64,000 bases of DNA from Brachynemurus nebulosus (GCA_035578155.1 JAPWDM010000001.1:620001-684000); one strand, 5' to 3'; shown: positions 33,526-46,568, numbered from the stretch's first letter. Program-made: numbers and translations. Notes: generated from the letters alone by a model not told the origin.

Positions 33526-36500
33526 CTATTTACTTTCTATTCCGTTTTTGTATCACTAAAATAATAGCTTTTCCAAATTTAATAAAAGTAATACGGTGTC
33601 ACAAGTTATTATCGAATTTTCCAAAATTTTGTACAAATATTTGAAATGAAACTCCACTTTGGGTTATGTTAGGTGCCCTATGCATTACGCCACCTACAAC
33701 CTACATACATATTGCCTTATAACATGTCAGTTTCCATATAAAATAAATTTTTTATTTTAATAATTTTATCGTAAATACAACATTTATCACCATTCTAAAT
33801 CAAATATATTATAGTTCTTTTTTTTTTTTTTTTTGTTAACTCGGCGGCGAACGGCGACCCTCCTGTGAATAGAATAATATAAAAAGTGCGACAAACCAAC
33901 TGTCTCATATTTAAAAGTAGGTGAATATGGCACATGATTTATACTTCTGATTACATCTGACAGATGGTATCACAGTCGACTACCTAGTACGTACATATAC
34001 AAATGTTTTATCTTTTGCTTTATTTTCCACCTCTTTCGTAGTGTATATATGTATATGTATATACATATAGAGGTATTTATGCGGGTGTGTGTGGACATAT
34101 TTATAACATATATGAATGGAGGTATCCGACTAAAGCTGAATTCACATGTTATATTGTTTTAATTTAATCAAGCCATTTTCCACAAATGATATTATCACAA
34201 ATGTGTTTTATTATAATAATATGGCATAAACTTTGTTTTGTACGAATTGAAGGTGGCACCTACACGTACCTATACGCTTCATTTTAAAACCTTTTTGTGT
34301 GTAGGTATAGTTAATCGGCTTATATTATTTTCCGTAATTTTTAAAATCAGATAAAAATAGAAAGTAACTTTAAGGGAGTTGGTCGATAAAACGATTTTTT
34401 CAAAGGAATTTAACGAAACTTCTCTAGATATTTATTTAATCCAATACCAATAATACGAGCCCTTACCGAAAAAAAATTGAACACCCCAATTTTGAGAAAA
34501 GTTTTGTAATTTTAACACGGGCTCTTGTCAAAGGAATTGTCATGATATGACAACTCCGTTGGCGTGTAAGGTAACATTACCTATTTTATTGGCAGTTTTG
34601 GTGTTACATTGTATTGATGCGATATAGATTTTAATATATAGATCCCTTCTCTATGATATGTAGCGCGCAGGCTCGAAAAATATAGTGGTCTTGTCTGACG
34701 CTACTGGTTAATAAAAAAAATAGTGGATAGGAGAAAGTTCTTTTTCAAGTGTTATTCAGTAAACAGTTCCAACCGAAACAATTTAAGTAGCCAGTTTAAA
34801 TATTTCTTTAAAATTGAATAATCTATATAGTCGGTTTTAATATATTCGTTGGCAGGTATAATTTATAAGAATTTAAAAACAAACTGTTTCCATACACGTG
34901 TTAGTATTGAACGTAGTACATCATATAGACGTGTTGTTTACTGCTTAACAACTATACCTACGTATTTGACTTCCCATACAGTGATGAAATCGACCGCATG
35001 TGTTCATTATTCGCTCGGTATGATGTTATTATACCGAAAATGGATAATGTTATTTTTTATTCTTTGCTTTCATTTTAAATATTAGTAATATAACAATTCC
35101 AAATTTGTAATCAAATAAAAATAATATATCGACATACTCATTGGAAAGTTCCTCGTGTAATGTATTTTAAACTTCTATTTCAACATGACGTCATTCGTTC
35201 TTTGGATTTCGGAAATATAAAATACACGAGTTTGGGTAATATAATATTCTTGATATATATTTTTAAATATTTTAATATATTTTATATGGCTGACCCTTTT
35301 AATGTCAGCCATATTTATATTCATTGAAACAAATTGAATGTTTCAAATTTAAAAAGTATCACCTCCCCAATATGTGTTAATTAATCACTATTGTCGGAAT
35401 AATGTGATACGAACATTTATATTTAAAATGCATACATAATGATATTATTCATTAAAAATTTCATTCTTCGCTAAAATAAATGTCTCTCTTATTGTATATT
35501 TATTACGTCATTTTTTGACGTCATTTTGGTTTTTGAAAATATGTTACTACAATTATTAAACTTTTAAACTATTACGTAAATTGTTTGTTAACTCGCGTTC
35601 TTTTAATTTAAACTTTCTTAAATATTCTATAATTTTGTTAACCTTCAAGCTACGGTTATTCTTTTGTTAACTGTTAAAATATTTGTTAACTTAATGATAA
35701 AATTATTTAAATTTATATAAATTTAGATTTAAACTTATTGCTTACTTGTTTTTCTACATACACGCCATATATTTCAGGATATTACTTTATTTTCAAGGTG
35801 AAAACCGATTTGTAAAAGTACTTAGATTTTTGCCTTTACTAACAACATTCATTTCATATCGGCATTATACCCTCCTGGTGAAATGGGTCCCACCAGTTTG
35901 TGATCAGCACGCTAGCTGTATAGTTATCAAAATTTACAATTAAAATTTAAATAAGTAAAATTATCAGTAATCACGGGTCATCGACTTTAGTACAGGAGCC
36001 GAGCAGCCTTATAGTCGAGGAACCCGTGTCTTTAATTTTTTTATGTAATTTCCAATGTCACAATAAAATTAATTTATTTTTCACACATTAAGTATTTTTT
36101 TATTTTTATTTATTATTTTTTGTGACAAAATTTGATAAAAATTTAATACGTTATTTAATACAAAATTACAAACCATATTTAATAAGAAATAAAAGTTATT
36201 GACCACGCTGTTTTTGAAATATAATTTAAAAACATTATTTTACAACGTTTTTACAACGCTTTTTCAACAATTGTTTTAAATTGCTACAACCTAAGGGCGC
36301 GGAAATTCAAAAAAACAAGAAATACTAATGTAATAACTAAAGAATATTAATATGTTATTTAATTTTTGATAAAAGAAATTTTTTTGCTGAGATATACTTT
36401 TGTACCTGACTATCTGAGAGTAACTACGTTAAACATAATAGTATTTCAATAAAATCTCTTTAAAAAAGAGTTCTAGGAAGATTTTTCTTAATGATAATCA

Positions 36501-36859
36501 TTTTAAATTGTTCCTACCAGCACTCCCACTATGGTATTTTCATGTAGAAGTACCGGATATTCATAAAATGTTTCGTCACAAAAAGTGGTGATATGACTGC
36601 CTGAAAGCCTTCTAAGAACCTTTGTAGATTTTTACAAACTTTTAAAAATACACATAATATATAGTGTATATAATGTATATTTATTTAAAGCATTAAATCA
36701 CTTAGAAAAGTCAGAAAAAAGGTTTTAAGGTAAAACTTATTAGAGTGTATTAGGTATCTGGGATACACAAAAAATATTTTTTTGTCTCAATTTACAAAAC
36801 AAAATGACGGGGCAGGTACTGGTCGAACATAAACTTTTTTTCCCAACAGGTTCATGATA
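33526..36859. other. AT-rich intronic DNA, no gene
   Basis: Contains a T-homopolymer of about 18 near 33818-33836 and otherwise no supported feature. Frames of 65-78 codons (34849-35085, 35746-35943) have no family features. Confidence 0.4.
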
Positions 36860-36867
36860 GGAGGCAT

Positions 36868-37164
36868 CAGGGTCGAATTTACCGTAAATGCCGCCCGGGG
36901 CACTGTCAAAAATGCCGCCCCTGACAAAAATTTAAAAACAATTTCTTATACGTACTTCCCCACTGTTTTACTTTTTTACCTTTTCCTATCAAAAAATAAG
37001 TGACGAAAAAAAACAGCTCCCATTTCTTATTTTCCTATCAGAAAATAAGTGATGAAAAAAAAACAAATTATCAGGCATGTTCCAAATTTTCAAATTTTAC
37101 CGGCCCTAAAAATTTGCCGCCCGGGGCCAGTGCCCCATGTGCCCCTAGTGTAAAGTCGGCCCTA
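36868..37164. mobile_element. Short hAT element (GCCCGGGGC type)
   Basis: Ends CAGGGTCGAATTTACC and AAAGTCGGCCCTA enclose GC-rich subterminal CCGCCCGGGGC blocks. It is flanked by GGAGGCAT (36860-36867) and GGAAGCAT (37165-37172), an 8-bp duplication with one mismatch. At 297 bp it is non-coding. It belongs with the elements at 43636-43860 and 56823-57730 by end sequence. Confidence 0.75.
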
Positions 37165-37396
37165 GGAAGCATAACAATTTTTAAATAGCAGCCACAAAAT
37201 CTTTCTCATCATTTAGACTAGTTTTACTAAAGCGGTATAGTATACACAAGATAGTTTAAAAAATATTGATTTATCACTAAATGGCACCATTTTGAAAATC
37301 AAAAAAAAAAAAAAAAATAATAAAAATCGACTGAAAAATCAACTTAATTTGCTGATAAAAAATATATTTGTTAACGAATTTTAAAAATCTAATCTA

Positions 37397-37926
37397 TTAG
37401 GTCATCCGGAAAGTTCGTGCCAGTTTCGGAGCCGCGAATTCATAGTTCTTCAAGTAGTAATCGCAGATGCATCATGCAAGAACTTCTTAGTGTTAGGCCG
37501 ATAGTGTAGCTTGTAATATGTGTTATACATCTTTAAACAGTGTTTAAATAACTTTTTTTCAATAACGATGAGCAATCTTAGACATCAAGGAACATCATGT
37601 CATGTTATACGAGTTTAAAAAAGGTACTATTGCAGCTGATGCAACCAGAAATATTTGTAATATTTATGGTGATGATACGCTTTCGGACAAAACTTGTAGA
37701 AAGTGGTTTGCTAGATTTTGAAAGGCTAATTTTTCTTGGGAAGATAAGGCTCCCTCCGGTCGACCTGTATGTATTAACGATGAATTCATCTGTCAAGAAA
37801 TAAAATGAAACCCGAGGCAAACTGTAGAAGAATTAACGACAACTTTTGAGAATTCAAAACCACAGTTTTCGGCCATTTGAAGATAATCTTACACCAAAAA
37901 CGGCACGAACTTTCCGGATGACCCAA
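37397..37926 (+). mobile_element. Internally deleted mariner element
   Basis: Inverted ends of about 27 bp (TTAGGTCATCCGGAAAGTTC and GAACTTTCCGGATGACCCAA) are flanked by TA (37395-37396, 37927-37928). Mariner elements are about 1.3 kb. This one is 530 bp and keeps the 5' part of the transposase gene (37568 onward), so the catalytic half has been deleted. Confidence 0.9.
37568..37893 (+). pseudogene. Mariner transposase N-terminal fragment, broken
   Basis: An ATG at 37568 opens a short frame. After a frameshift near 37590-37600 the text continues as VMLYEFKKGTIAADATRNIC, later TLSDKTCRKWFARF, PSGRPVC and PRQTVEELTT. These are the two helix-turn-helix motifs of mariner transposases (family knowledge: the GRP dipeptide linker region). 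In-frame stops occur after WFARF and before NPRQT, and the DDD catalytic domain is missing. It is non-functional. Confidence 0.85.
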
Positions 37927-37928
37927 TA

Positions 37929-40039
37929 ATCTATCTAAGAAGCTGTAGGTAAAATTTCAAGTCAATCGAATGAAAATTACTGGAGTTATCTTACCCACCG
38001 TTTTGGAAAGTGTGGTTTTAAAATGTGTCTATATCGTTTTATGTGTTTATACCTATCATTTTTGAATTATTTATGAAAATATAGCAAAAGTTCCAAAATA
38101 GCTAATAAGGTAATGAAATAAAGTAACAAAAAAGACTATTCAGGCTGATGAGAGATTCCAAAATGTCACGCCCAGCGGGACCTACGTTTTGAACGTTTTT
38201 AACCGCTCGAAGTCGTTTCCGAAACCGAGTTCAAATTCAGAACAATTTTTAAAATATTTCCGCAGTTATAATTTTTTCTGGATATCATAATAGAGGTGTT
38301 ACTCCATCATAAGCCAATGAAAAAAAAATTTTTTCCTAAAATGATGTTGCGCTACACTTAAATATAAATTTGTCTTAATTTACTTTTTGGTGAAAAGGGT
38401 TATGAAAACGAAATTTGCGGCTCTCCAAGCAGGCTCTTTTTGGAGTGACATTTTTTACTTTTTCTAGTATATTTTATTTTCAATTTTTGCCAAAATTCTC
38501 TGTTTTTCAATATCAATTTCCATCAAATATTATGTGATATCAGCTTTACATTAGAGGTATATACATTTCTACCTATGTACAATGTTAAAATTACTTATAC
38601 ATTTTGTGAACTGCATACAGCTGCTGTGCAAATTACAGTCATAAAAACATTTTGTCTTTTCCAAATTTGAATACAGCACACATACACATATGTATGTACA
38701 CCTAGAAGTGTGTTTTTCATTTTGATTAGGATTATTTTACAAAATTGTAGACAGACATGAGAGTGAAACAAAAAGTTGTGCAAAAAATATGTTTTAAATT
38801 TTGTTACAGTTCATTTTTATTTTCCAGAAAAAAAATGAGTAAATGTAAATCAGAAGAAAAGTTTTTGAAAATTTGAATAATCTGTTCCTATATTTGAATA
38901 ATTGGCTTCAGAATGAATTGTTCTACAAAAAAAAATATTCCATGTTTTTTTTTTTATTTCTTTACATAATTTTTAAACAAAATGAGCACACGCAACGCTT
39001 TTCATTTTTACACTGTTTTCATTATGTTTCTCGAAATACAGGTGAAGCTTTTTTATTTCGATTTTTTTAATGCGATTTTTTATACGGTTTTTAGAAAAAT
39101 GGTCATTAAAAAGCATAATGTGAATCAAAATTAAGAGAAAGTAGGAAACATAAACATTAACTGTAGTAACTTTTTTTAATAAAAATACTTTTTAATGGTT
39201 TTCAACCATTTAATCAGTACATTGCATAAGAATATAAGTTATTGCATCATATATTTTCTTACAAATGTATTTTTCACAATTTTCATAATATTATAAAAAT
39301 GAAATAAAATGTTTCCACGTGTAAATTAATGCCTTATCTTGTATAGAAAAACAACTTCTGAAGAAATCGTGAGGTTTTGAGTTATGAATTTTCGATAAAA
39401 CTTATGCGGTTTCCTCGATCCACCCCATAAAAAAGCTTTTGATACAATCTGGACCGAACTCAACTTTTTATGTACCTCATTTCAGATACAATTGATCATG
39501 AGTTTTCGTTAAAAAATTAAATAATTCTTATATTTGAAACAAATCAATCTTCTGTTCTTTTCTAAAAATAAACTGCAAATTTAAAATTTACATAAATGCA
39601 ATAATAAAAGAGATAAAGCCAAGAAAACGGAAATTATTTAAATTCAAAGTGACGAAGCATGGTTAAATTTAACTGAAATGAACCATAGCTATTTATGATA
39701 TTTTTGAACACATTTTTTTTGTGCAATTTTTTATGCGGCCCCTACCCACCGCATAAAATAAGGTTCAGCTATACTACGTACACACAGTTAAAGAAAAAAA
39801 GAAAAAATAAAAGAAAAAACTAAGTGAAAAAATAGTTAAGAGCATTTCTATTTCAACGGGCTCTGGAATGAAAATAGTAGTTGGGACAGTTCATTTAAAT
39901 GTGTATTTAATAGTATGTACTAGCTCATTGTTGCTAGCGTTGCGGCTATAAATTCTTAAAGTTAAATAAAAAAAGTAACTCATCTTTTTAAACGGCACAT
40001 TTTTTTTTAATGGTTTCGTAATGCTTGCTTCAAAACTAC
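37929..40039. other. AT-rich intronic DNA, no gene
   Basis: No bounded element or credible frame was found in about 2.1 kb. Confidence 0.4.
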
Positions 40040-41150
40040 TACAATCCAAGGGGCCACCCCTACCTTGGTCATAGTGCCTAATTTTGACTAAAGTGAAAGA
40101 AACGACTTCGAAAATCTATAATTCATTTCCATTTTATTTACGGGGTACTAAAAAATTTTAGTAAACTTAATGACGTCATCAAATTTTCTTAAAATCAAGA
40201 CTTATAGAAGTAATTTAAAAAATTAGGGCAACTTGACCACGAGTTTCCCATTTTTTATATCAAAATAACTAAATTTTCTTTACAAATATAATGGATTCGA
40301 CAAGATTCGTTTCTCTGTGATTCCATATCCAAAGTTCACATCCAAAAACGGAAATAACAACTTCGAAAACTCGCACAATTCGCTTCCAAATTTATCATTC
40401 TGTCATTTCATTTACGGTCTTTAGAATACTGAAAGACTGAAGTAAACTCGATGACGTCATGAATTTAAAAAATTTATTTTCTTCTCATGTCAAGCTTTGT
40501 GGAAGTCATGTTAATTAGGATGACTAGCTGAATTAGGGTAATTTGAATGTAAGCTTTTTATTTTTACTATCAAAGGGGTGAAATTCCTTTTAAAAATACG
40601 ACTGATTCGACAGAAATATTTTTTCCCATTGATTGTAATATGTGCTTAATTTTGGTAAAAATGAGAAAAACGACTCCGACAATTTATATTTCACTTCCAG
40701 TTTAATCATTCTATCATTTTATTTACGATTTCTAAGGCACTGAAAAACTGAAATAAATTCGATGACGTCATCACAATAAATAATTCGTTTTTCTCATATC
40801 AAATTTTGTGAAAGTCATTTGAATTTAAGCGGTTGGTTAAATTAGAATTGGATGTGAAGTTTTTGTTCTTATTACTAAAATTACAATATTTCTTTTAGAA
40901 ATACAACTGATTCGAGAAGTTTTTTATCTAGTGCTTTTACATACTTCGAACGACTTCAAAAACTTATAATTTGCTTCCAACTTCATCCTATCATTTTAGT
41001 TACGGTTTCTAAAGCACTGAAAAACCTTACGACATTGTCAAATTAAAAAAGTTTATTTTTTCTCACATAAAACTTGGTGCAAGTGATTTGAATTAGGGTG
41101 ATTGATTGAACTACGATGATTTGAGTACAAGCTTTCCATTTTTTCATAGA
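40040..41150. repeat. Tandem repeat, ~270-310-bp unit
   Basis: Diverged units each contain GATGACGTCAT, followed by a T-rich block, AAGTCATTTGAATTAGGGTGA-like text and ATTTACGGTTTCTAAGGCAC-like text. The GACGTCAT landmarks at 40172, 40453 and 40764, and the degenerate GACATTGTCA at 41031, are spaced 281, 311 and 267 bp apart. Single diverged units recur at about 43230-43385 and 63840-64000. No coding frame. Each unit carries a perfect CRE-like palindrome TGACGTCA. Confidence 0.75.
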
Positions 41151-42662
41151 AAACCTGTAAAAAATATCTACTTTTAACGTAAAAGCCACGGAGCGTTTAA
41201 TCAATTGAAAAATGAAAAAATATTGATTTGAAATTGCAAAATCTTAATATGAATGAAAAAATAGGAGCCATTTTGACATATTAGTGTTAAAACTGAAGCA
41301 AAATAAGTTCCACTGCCGTTTTTTACAAGATCACTAGGTGGCAAACACAGATGAGACAGATCAAGCCTACGTACCAAAAAGTGTGATTCGAAAGTTGCAA
41401 TAAGTAGCAATTCATACTGCTGACTGGTTAGTCGTCCATCGCCTCTTCAAGCGTACACTTGCATTGTTAAGTTGTGGCCACAGTGGGGGCTGTTCATTGT
41501 TACATTATTAGTAGCAGGTACATGCATAGGATTGTTCGACTATACGTATGCATTCCCACCTCGGACCATCGCTGCATACATCCAGAGTATTAACACACAC
41601 AAACATCCACTACCTTACACATACCAACATAAACTCTAAATACGTATATAACCTTCCACCTCCCTGCCAAGTCTGATGACGTAAAATTCTGATTACTGTC
41701 GGGATGCTAACTATCATAATAGTAGTTTGGCCCTTTGGTGGCAAAACTTATTTGTTGAAAATACAGCTTTTTATCCTTTATTTATATCTAAGACTTAAAC
41801 CATTCTATGTTTCTTGCTTTGGCGTCTAGATGTCACTCTATGTATGTCATATGCACGTGTGTTTCTCTAAACATTCCGAACTATTGATGCTAATGAATTC
41901 CGACATGGGAGCTTACATTTTATAAAAGATAAACATTAATAATTAAAAATTTTTGGGTTGTATTTGTTTAAAGACATATTCATTGGATTAAAAAGACTTG
42001 GTTTCATGCTTATTAAGAAAAAAAAACTGGTTGTTTAATTTATTTATTAATTTTTATAAGCCAGTTTAATGACACACCTAAAAATAGTGTTCCGGTATAG
42101 GGGATTTTACGTTACAGTAGAATTAATAATTAAAAAGCTACGATAGAATTTGAATTTACTTCCGTGCGAGGGGTGGGGGTAGCTTATGACCCCTCCCCCA
42201 AGACCACTCCCTTGTGTCGGTGCCCAACAGTCTTCTTCCTAATGATCCATACATTATTTAGTTTTTCTCATAATATTTCGACATCTTCCATTATAAATTA
42301 ATACCCAGCGCCGACACCATATTACTTAAATTATTATTATTTTCACTTTTGTCTGGATATTTTATTGATACTGACATTTCAAAAAATTGTTTAAACATTT
42401 ATTAGAAATTTTCTATGATATTCACATTTTTTTCCGATTTTATTAGTATCAATTCTTTGCAGCCAATCTCACATGCTTCATCAATTTCATTATTTTCATC
42501 GTTATCATAGTTTTACATATTATAGTATTTTACGACATAAGTTCGGTAAATTGCTTTTACTGATCGTAGTTTTGCACTTTTTGAGATCAGTAAAGGCACT
42601 TAGCGATCCGTTTCTTGCATAATATCTTTTTTACGATCAATTTAAAATAATTAAAGAAAAAA
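41151..42662. other. Intronic DNA, no gene
   Basis: No firm feature. Two short GC-richer patches (41560-41640, 42165-42230 with AGGGGTGGGGGTAGC) have no partner within the window. Confidence 0.4.
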
Positions 42663-43086
42663 TATATACCGGGTGTTTCAAGCAACTAAGAACATATAAA
42701 TTTTAACACAGAGAAAATTTTTTATGATCCAGGGCTGCTTTATTTCATTATTACTATATATTTAGCAAAACCTTAAATAATATCGCGTCAAAATTATGTT
42801 TAAAAGTAATTAAAAGACAATAGCAGTAAATTTATTGAGATAACTGTAAATAAATATTAATCTATAATATAGAAATGCTTATTAATAAATAATACTGCTT
42901 AGTGGAAAATTGGACACCTATTGTTTTGTTTTAAAATTTACTTTATTGCAATTAAAGAAAATTTTAATAGCTATGGATACCTAAATAAAAATGATACCCA
43001 TAATAAACAAGAATACTCTGATCCCAACAACTTTATCCCATGTTAAATTTTGTATGTTCTTACTTCGCTGAAACAGACTGTATATG
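42663..43086. mobile_element. TIR element with CCGGGTGTTTCA ends
   Basis: Left TATACCGGGTGTTTCAAGC and ACTAAGAACATA are mirrored by TATGTTCTTACTTCGCTGAA and ACAGACTGTATA on the right, giving arms of about 45 bp with mismatches. TATA flanks both ends, so TA is the probable target duplication. It is about 420 bp and non-coding. Confidence 0.6.
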
Positions 43087-43089
43087 AAA

Positions 43090-43190
43090 AATAAAAGAAA
43101 TATTTTACTTAACAAAAAATACCACGTTTATTTTTTAATTGTAACTATTGTTTCAAACAGTAGGTAGTCCATTTTCAAACAATTTAAAAA
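43090..43190. repeat. Single diverged arm of the hairpin retroposon family
   Basis: AGAAATATTTTACTTAACAA, AAATACCACGTTTATTTTTT and CCATTTTCAAAC match one arm of the palindromes at 18540 and 24803, with gaps. The opposite arm and the tail are missing. It abuts the TIR element just upstream. Confidence 0.5.
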
Positions 43191-43229
43191 AAGGCGTACA
43201 ATTTCTTTTTTTTTTTGAATCGATGTAAT

Positions 43230-43385
43230 TTCAGATTTAAGGACTCAGGAAACTTGTTTTCTTCCGGCTTTTAAGGCATTATAAGATTTTAGTAAAATTA
43301 AACATCATCAAATTAAAAAAATTTATTTTCTTAAAATCAAGCGTTGTGAGAGTAATCTAAATGAGGGTGATTACGAATACCTTAT
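43230..43385. repeat. Isolated unit of the ~300-bp satellite
   Basis: Contains AAACATCATCAAATTAAAAA, ATTTTCTTAAAATCAAGC and AATGAGGGTGATTACG, matching the 40040-41150 units. Confidence 0.55.
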
Positions 43386-43635
43386 ATGCAATCGATCTTT
43401 GACTATTTACACATTATTAGGCATTCCTTTAAGTACTTAACAAAAAAAATAAATAAATAATTTCCCTTTTCCCGATGACGATGCATTTTATATATAGTGT
43501 CAAAGTCGATGCTTAGAAAAAAAACATCTTTTACGGCGCACAGCATACTGATCCTGAATTCTGACCCTGAATAGTTCCTTAAGTTAATCGTGCAAAAAAA
43601 CTATTACGCAATACACAAATCGTTAAGTGCCTTGT

Positions 43636-43860
43636 CAGGGCCGGATTTGGGGGAGGGGCAGCCGGGGCATGTGCCCCGGGCGGCAGGTCTTGCGAGGTGC
43701 CAAAAAGTGATTTAAGAAAGCGCCAAAAGTAGGTATGTGACTTTTTTTTTCTTTTTTCTCGTCACTTGTTTTTTGAAAGGAAAAAAGAAATATTTTTTTC
43801 TACAGGGGCGCCATTTTTTTTATCCTGCCCCGGGCACCAGTTAGGCTAGGTTCGACCCTG
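43636..43860. mobile_element. Short hAT element (GCCCCGGGC type)
   Basis: Ends CAGGGCCGGATTTGG and GGTTCGACCCTG enclose subterminal GTGCCCCGGGCGGCAGG and CCTGCCCCGGGCACC. Flanked by TGCCTTGT (43628-43635) and TGCTTTGT (43861-43868), an 8-bp duplication with one mismatch. At 225 bp it is non-coding. Confidence 0.8.
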
Positions 43861-43868
43861 TGCTTTGT

Positions 43869-45451
43869 TACAGATCTCAAAAAGAACAGTTTCCTAATCA
43901 CTAAAGGCAACTTGTCGACTTTTTATGATGGTAAAATACTATTATTGACTATACGAAATGTATTTTTTTTATCAATTTTATAAAAATACTGTTTACAAAA
44001 ATACAGTCATAATATTATGAAATAAATGGATACTTTTCAACAAACGGAAGAACAGAAATCACGTTTTATAGATTTAAGAAAATCAATTTTCATAATAAAA
44101 AGCTTCAATATATGTAGCCCTCCTTTTTTGTTTTGTTTGGAAAAATCAATAACACCATAATATTTCCATATGTTGCGTATATTTTTGTGGACACACCACA
44201 TAATAACTTCTTATACTAGAACGTGATCAAAATTACATTTTCCATTCTATAAAATTTGTAATGGTCATGGTAAACAATATAATAAACAATAGTGTACCTA
44301 CATGTTGGGACCGGGCACCTCTATTTACGTATATAACATTTTGAAAATCATTAATTATATCAGCCATATACACACATATACGTACATAAAAGTTTGTTGT
44401 ATTGCCCTATACGAAAAGTGAATTTGAATTTTATTGTATTAATTAATCCTTGTAAAGGAAATTAAATAATTTATTGCACTGAACAAAAAAAGGTCCGGCG
44501 ACGAACGAATTTTCAATTCGAACCGGCCGGGCCGGGCCGACCGGCTGGTGCGGCGAGTTCATTATCAGGGAACCAATAAATAATATTCGTAATGTACACA
44601 CGATACTATCAAACATACCTCTACATTATTATACTATAGCTATTGTAGATAATAAGGTAGTAAAAGCGCCCTATTGTAATGACAAATGTTGTCTGTTTTG
44701 TAAAGCTATCTAATTTTATTTGGATTAAATTAAGTCATAAATTTTATACTTGCATACAGGGAGAAGTTCTAATTATACCAAAACATAGTGTAGAGCGTAA
44801 TTTCAAAAGTTAGTAAAAAAGCTTTTGCGACTTTCATAAAATTTTTTCAGATATATCTCTATTTTTTACAACAATTATTCGTATGCTAACATATTTTGAT
44901 ATCCTACTCGGTTCCTTTATCCATTTTCTTTTAAATTTATCCCCTGAAACTGACCCCCGGAATCAAAATTCACTTTTTATAATACTTCGAATATATAACT
45001 AGTCCACCAAACACTATTTTTCGGCTAAATTTCAAATTCTTACGTTGAATAGTTAAAATAGTCGAAAAGAGACCACGAAAAAAATCGCATAAAAAAAATT
45101 CAAAAACTTCCTAAAAATATATAAAAAATACAGTTCGCAATAGATTGTAAAAAATTTTATGTTGTAAATCGGGACCATTTAAAAAAAACTTTCATAGAAA
45201 ATCACCCAAAACTTTTTTTTTAAACTAAGTAAAAAATAAATTTACACATGGAAACATTTGAAAGTATTTACTTTCATTTTTATAATATAGAAAAAATTGC
45301 GATATATACGTAGGTATATCAAGAAACTGATTGATACAATAATTTATATATTTATGATGATAAAATGCATTAAAAACAGTCAACAACTAATCTTATCGCA
45401 AATTAATATTCAAATTTCTTATCACATTATGCGAGTGTTGCTCGCGTAATG
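43869..45451. other. AT-rich intronic DNA with one GC-rich patch
   Basis: A GC-rich patch at 44490-44563 (GAACCGGCCGGGCCGGGCCG, ACCGGCTGGTGCGGCGAG) resembles the subterminal region of hAT elements, but no second end or duplication was found. The rest is AT-rich and empty. Confidence 0.4.
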
Positions 45452-46025
45452 CCCCGTTTACACTTTGGTTAGTGATTAGTACAAAACACGTTTGGACACA
45501 GATTGGTTAGTGATTAGTGTTTTGTGTTTAGCGAAGTAGACTGATTAGTAGAGTATTTATATTTTCTTTGTGTGAGTAGTTCATCCCTTCTACACCGCTT
45601 GTTTATTGTCAATAGAAATACACGTGGTTTTTTTACAAGTGATAATAATTCATTGAATGACTCCTCAGTCATCCATAGTGTATAATAATATTCTGTTTTA
45701 TCCTCAGCAGCTAATCCTTTTAAAAGCTGTTTACTTGCACCTAAATTTTGCCTCCTGGATATCTATTTTTCTCCCAAAGACGTATGGTTTTGTTCACATC
45801 CAATTCAACTTTTTCCACAATAATATTTATTGTTTCTATAATTATTAATTTACGTAATTTTTTAACTTTGTTTATTTGAATTCTTGTCATGGTAAACTTT
45901 AGTAAACAAAACCACTAAACACAATTTGGACAGTACTCTACTAATCACTAAACACTAAGCACTAATCACTAACCTACTAATCACTAATCACTCGTACTCG
46001 CATTAATAAATGTGTAAATGGGTCA
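45452..46025. mobile_element. TIR element rich in TTAGTGATTAG motifs
   Basis: CCCCGTTTACAC at the left is mirrored by GTGTAAATGGG at the right, and subterminal repeats of GGTTAGTGATTAGT are mirrored by ACTAATCACTAACC. TAATG occurs just outside both ends but does not align neatly with the inverted termini, so the target duplication is unresolved. It ends about 350 bp before the next exon. Confidence 0.6.
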
Positions 46026-46373
46026 TAATGTCTAGTTTGTTTTTTTTAACTAATCCACCGTAATGTCAAACAAATAAACGCTACAAAAATCATTAAAATT
46101 GGTTCATTAATTTTCTTGTTTAAAGTCAAAAAGAGGTGAAGTCGTGTTTCTGCATAATTTTCAAAACATTTCACATTCACGATTGTACACAACTGATTAT
46201 GTAATATTATAATCAGGAGCAGTACCATATTTTCGAACATTTTCAGCAAACTAGTCTTTGAAATTAAAACGTCAGATATAAATTTCACTAAAACACCATA
46301 GTAAAATTTTATTATAATTTTTATGTTTGATCCTTTCATTCGAATTTTAATTGTATGTTGTTGTCATTCGCAG

Positions 46374-46568
46374 GTTCACATGGATGTTGGAGTCGAGTTA
46401 GTACCGAGAATGGACGTTTAATTCCACTTGGTGCGTCACAGGATCTTCGTCTCGATAAAATTTTATATCAGGAGGCCGGTGAATATCGTTGTGTTGCTCC
46501 AAATAAAGAATATAAAGAGAAAATTGAATCGTTACGAAATGCTCTAATTGTTAACATTACCGTCTCAG
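46374..46568 (+). CDS. Ig-superfamily protein, exon with Ig1 C-half
   Basis: The acceptor TTGTCATTCGCAG and donor TCAG|GTTAGT bound 195 bp, phase 1 in and out. It restores the split glycine and then gives 64 residues. It supplies the core tryptophan (residue 44, in GCWSRV), the strand E-F text LDKILYQEAGEYRCVAPN with the canonical D/E-x-G-x-Y-x-C cysteine (residue 78), and the G-strand NALIVNITVS, which has an N-I-T glycosylation sequon at residue 99. A second cysteine stands next to the tryptophan (residue 43). The C36-to-W44 interval is short for an Ig domain. Translation is open throughout and joins in frame to both neighbours. Confidence 0.85.

Larger units (their letters stand above)
9741..46373 (+). 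other. Intron of the Ig gene, ~36.6 kb
   Basis: GT at 9741 and AG at 46372-46373 bound an intron that divides Ig domain 1 between its strand-B cysteine and its tryptophan. Both sides are phase 1, so the split glycine codon is restored. The intron is filled with the mobile elements and tandem repeats listed separately. I cannot exclude small alternative exons inside it. Confidence 0.7.

Noticed and set aside
44490..44563. GC-rich patch considered as a CpG island or promoter
   Set aside because: It is too short, isolated, and resembles hAT subterminal repeats. No adjoining exon was found.
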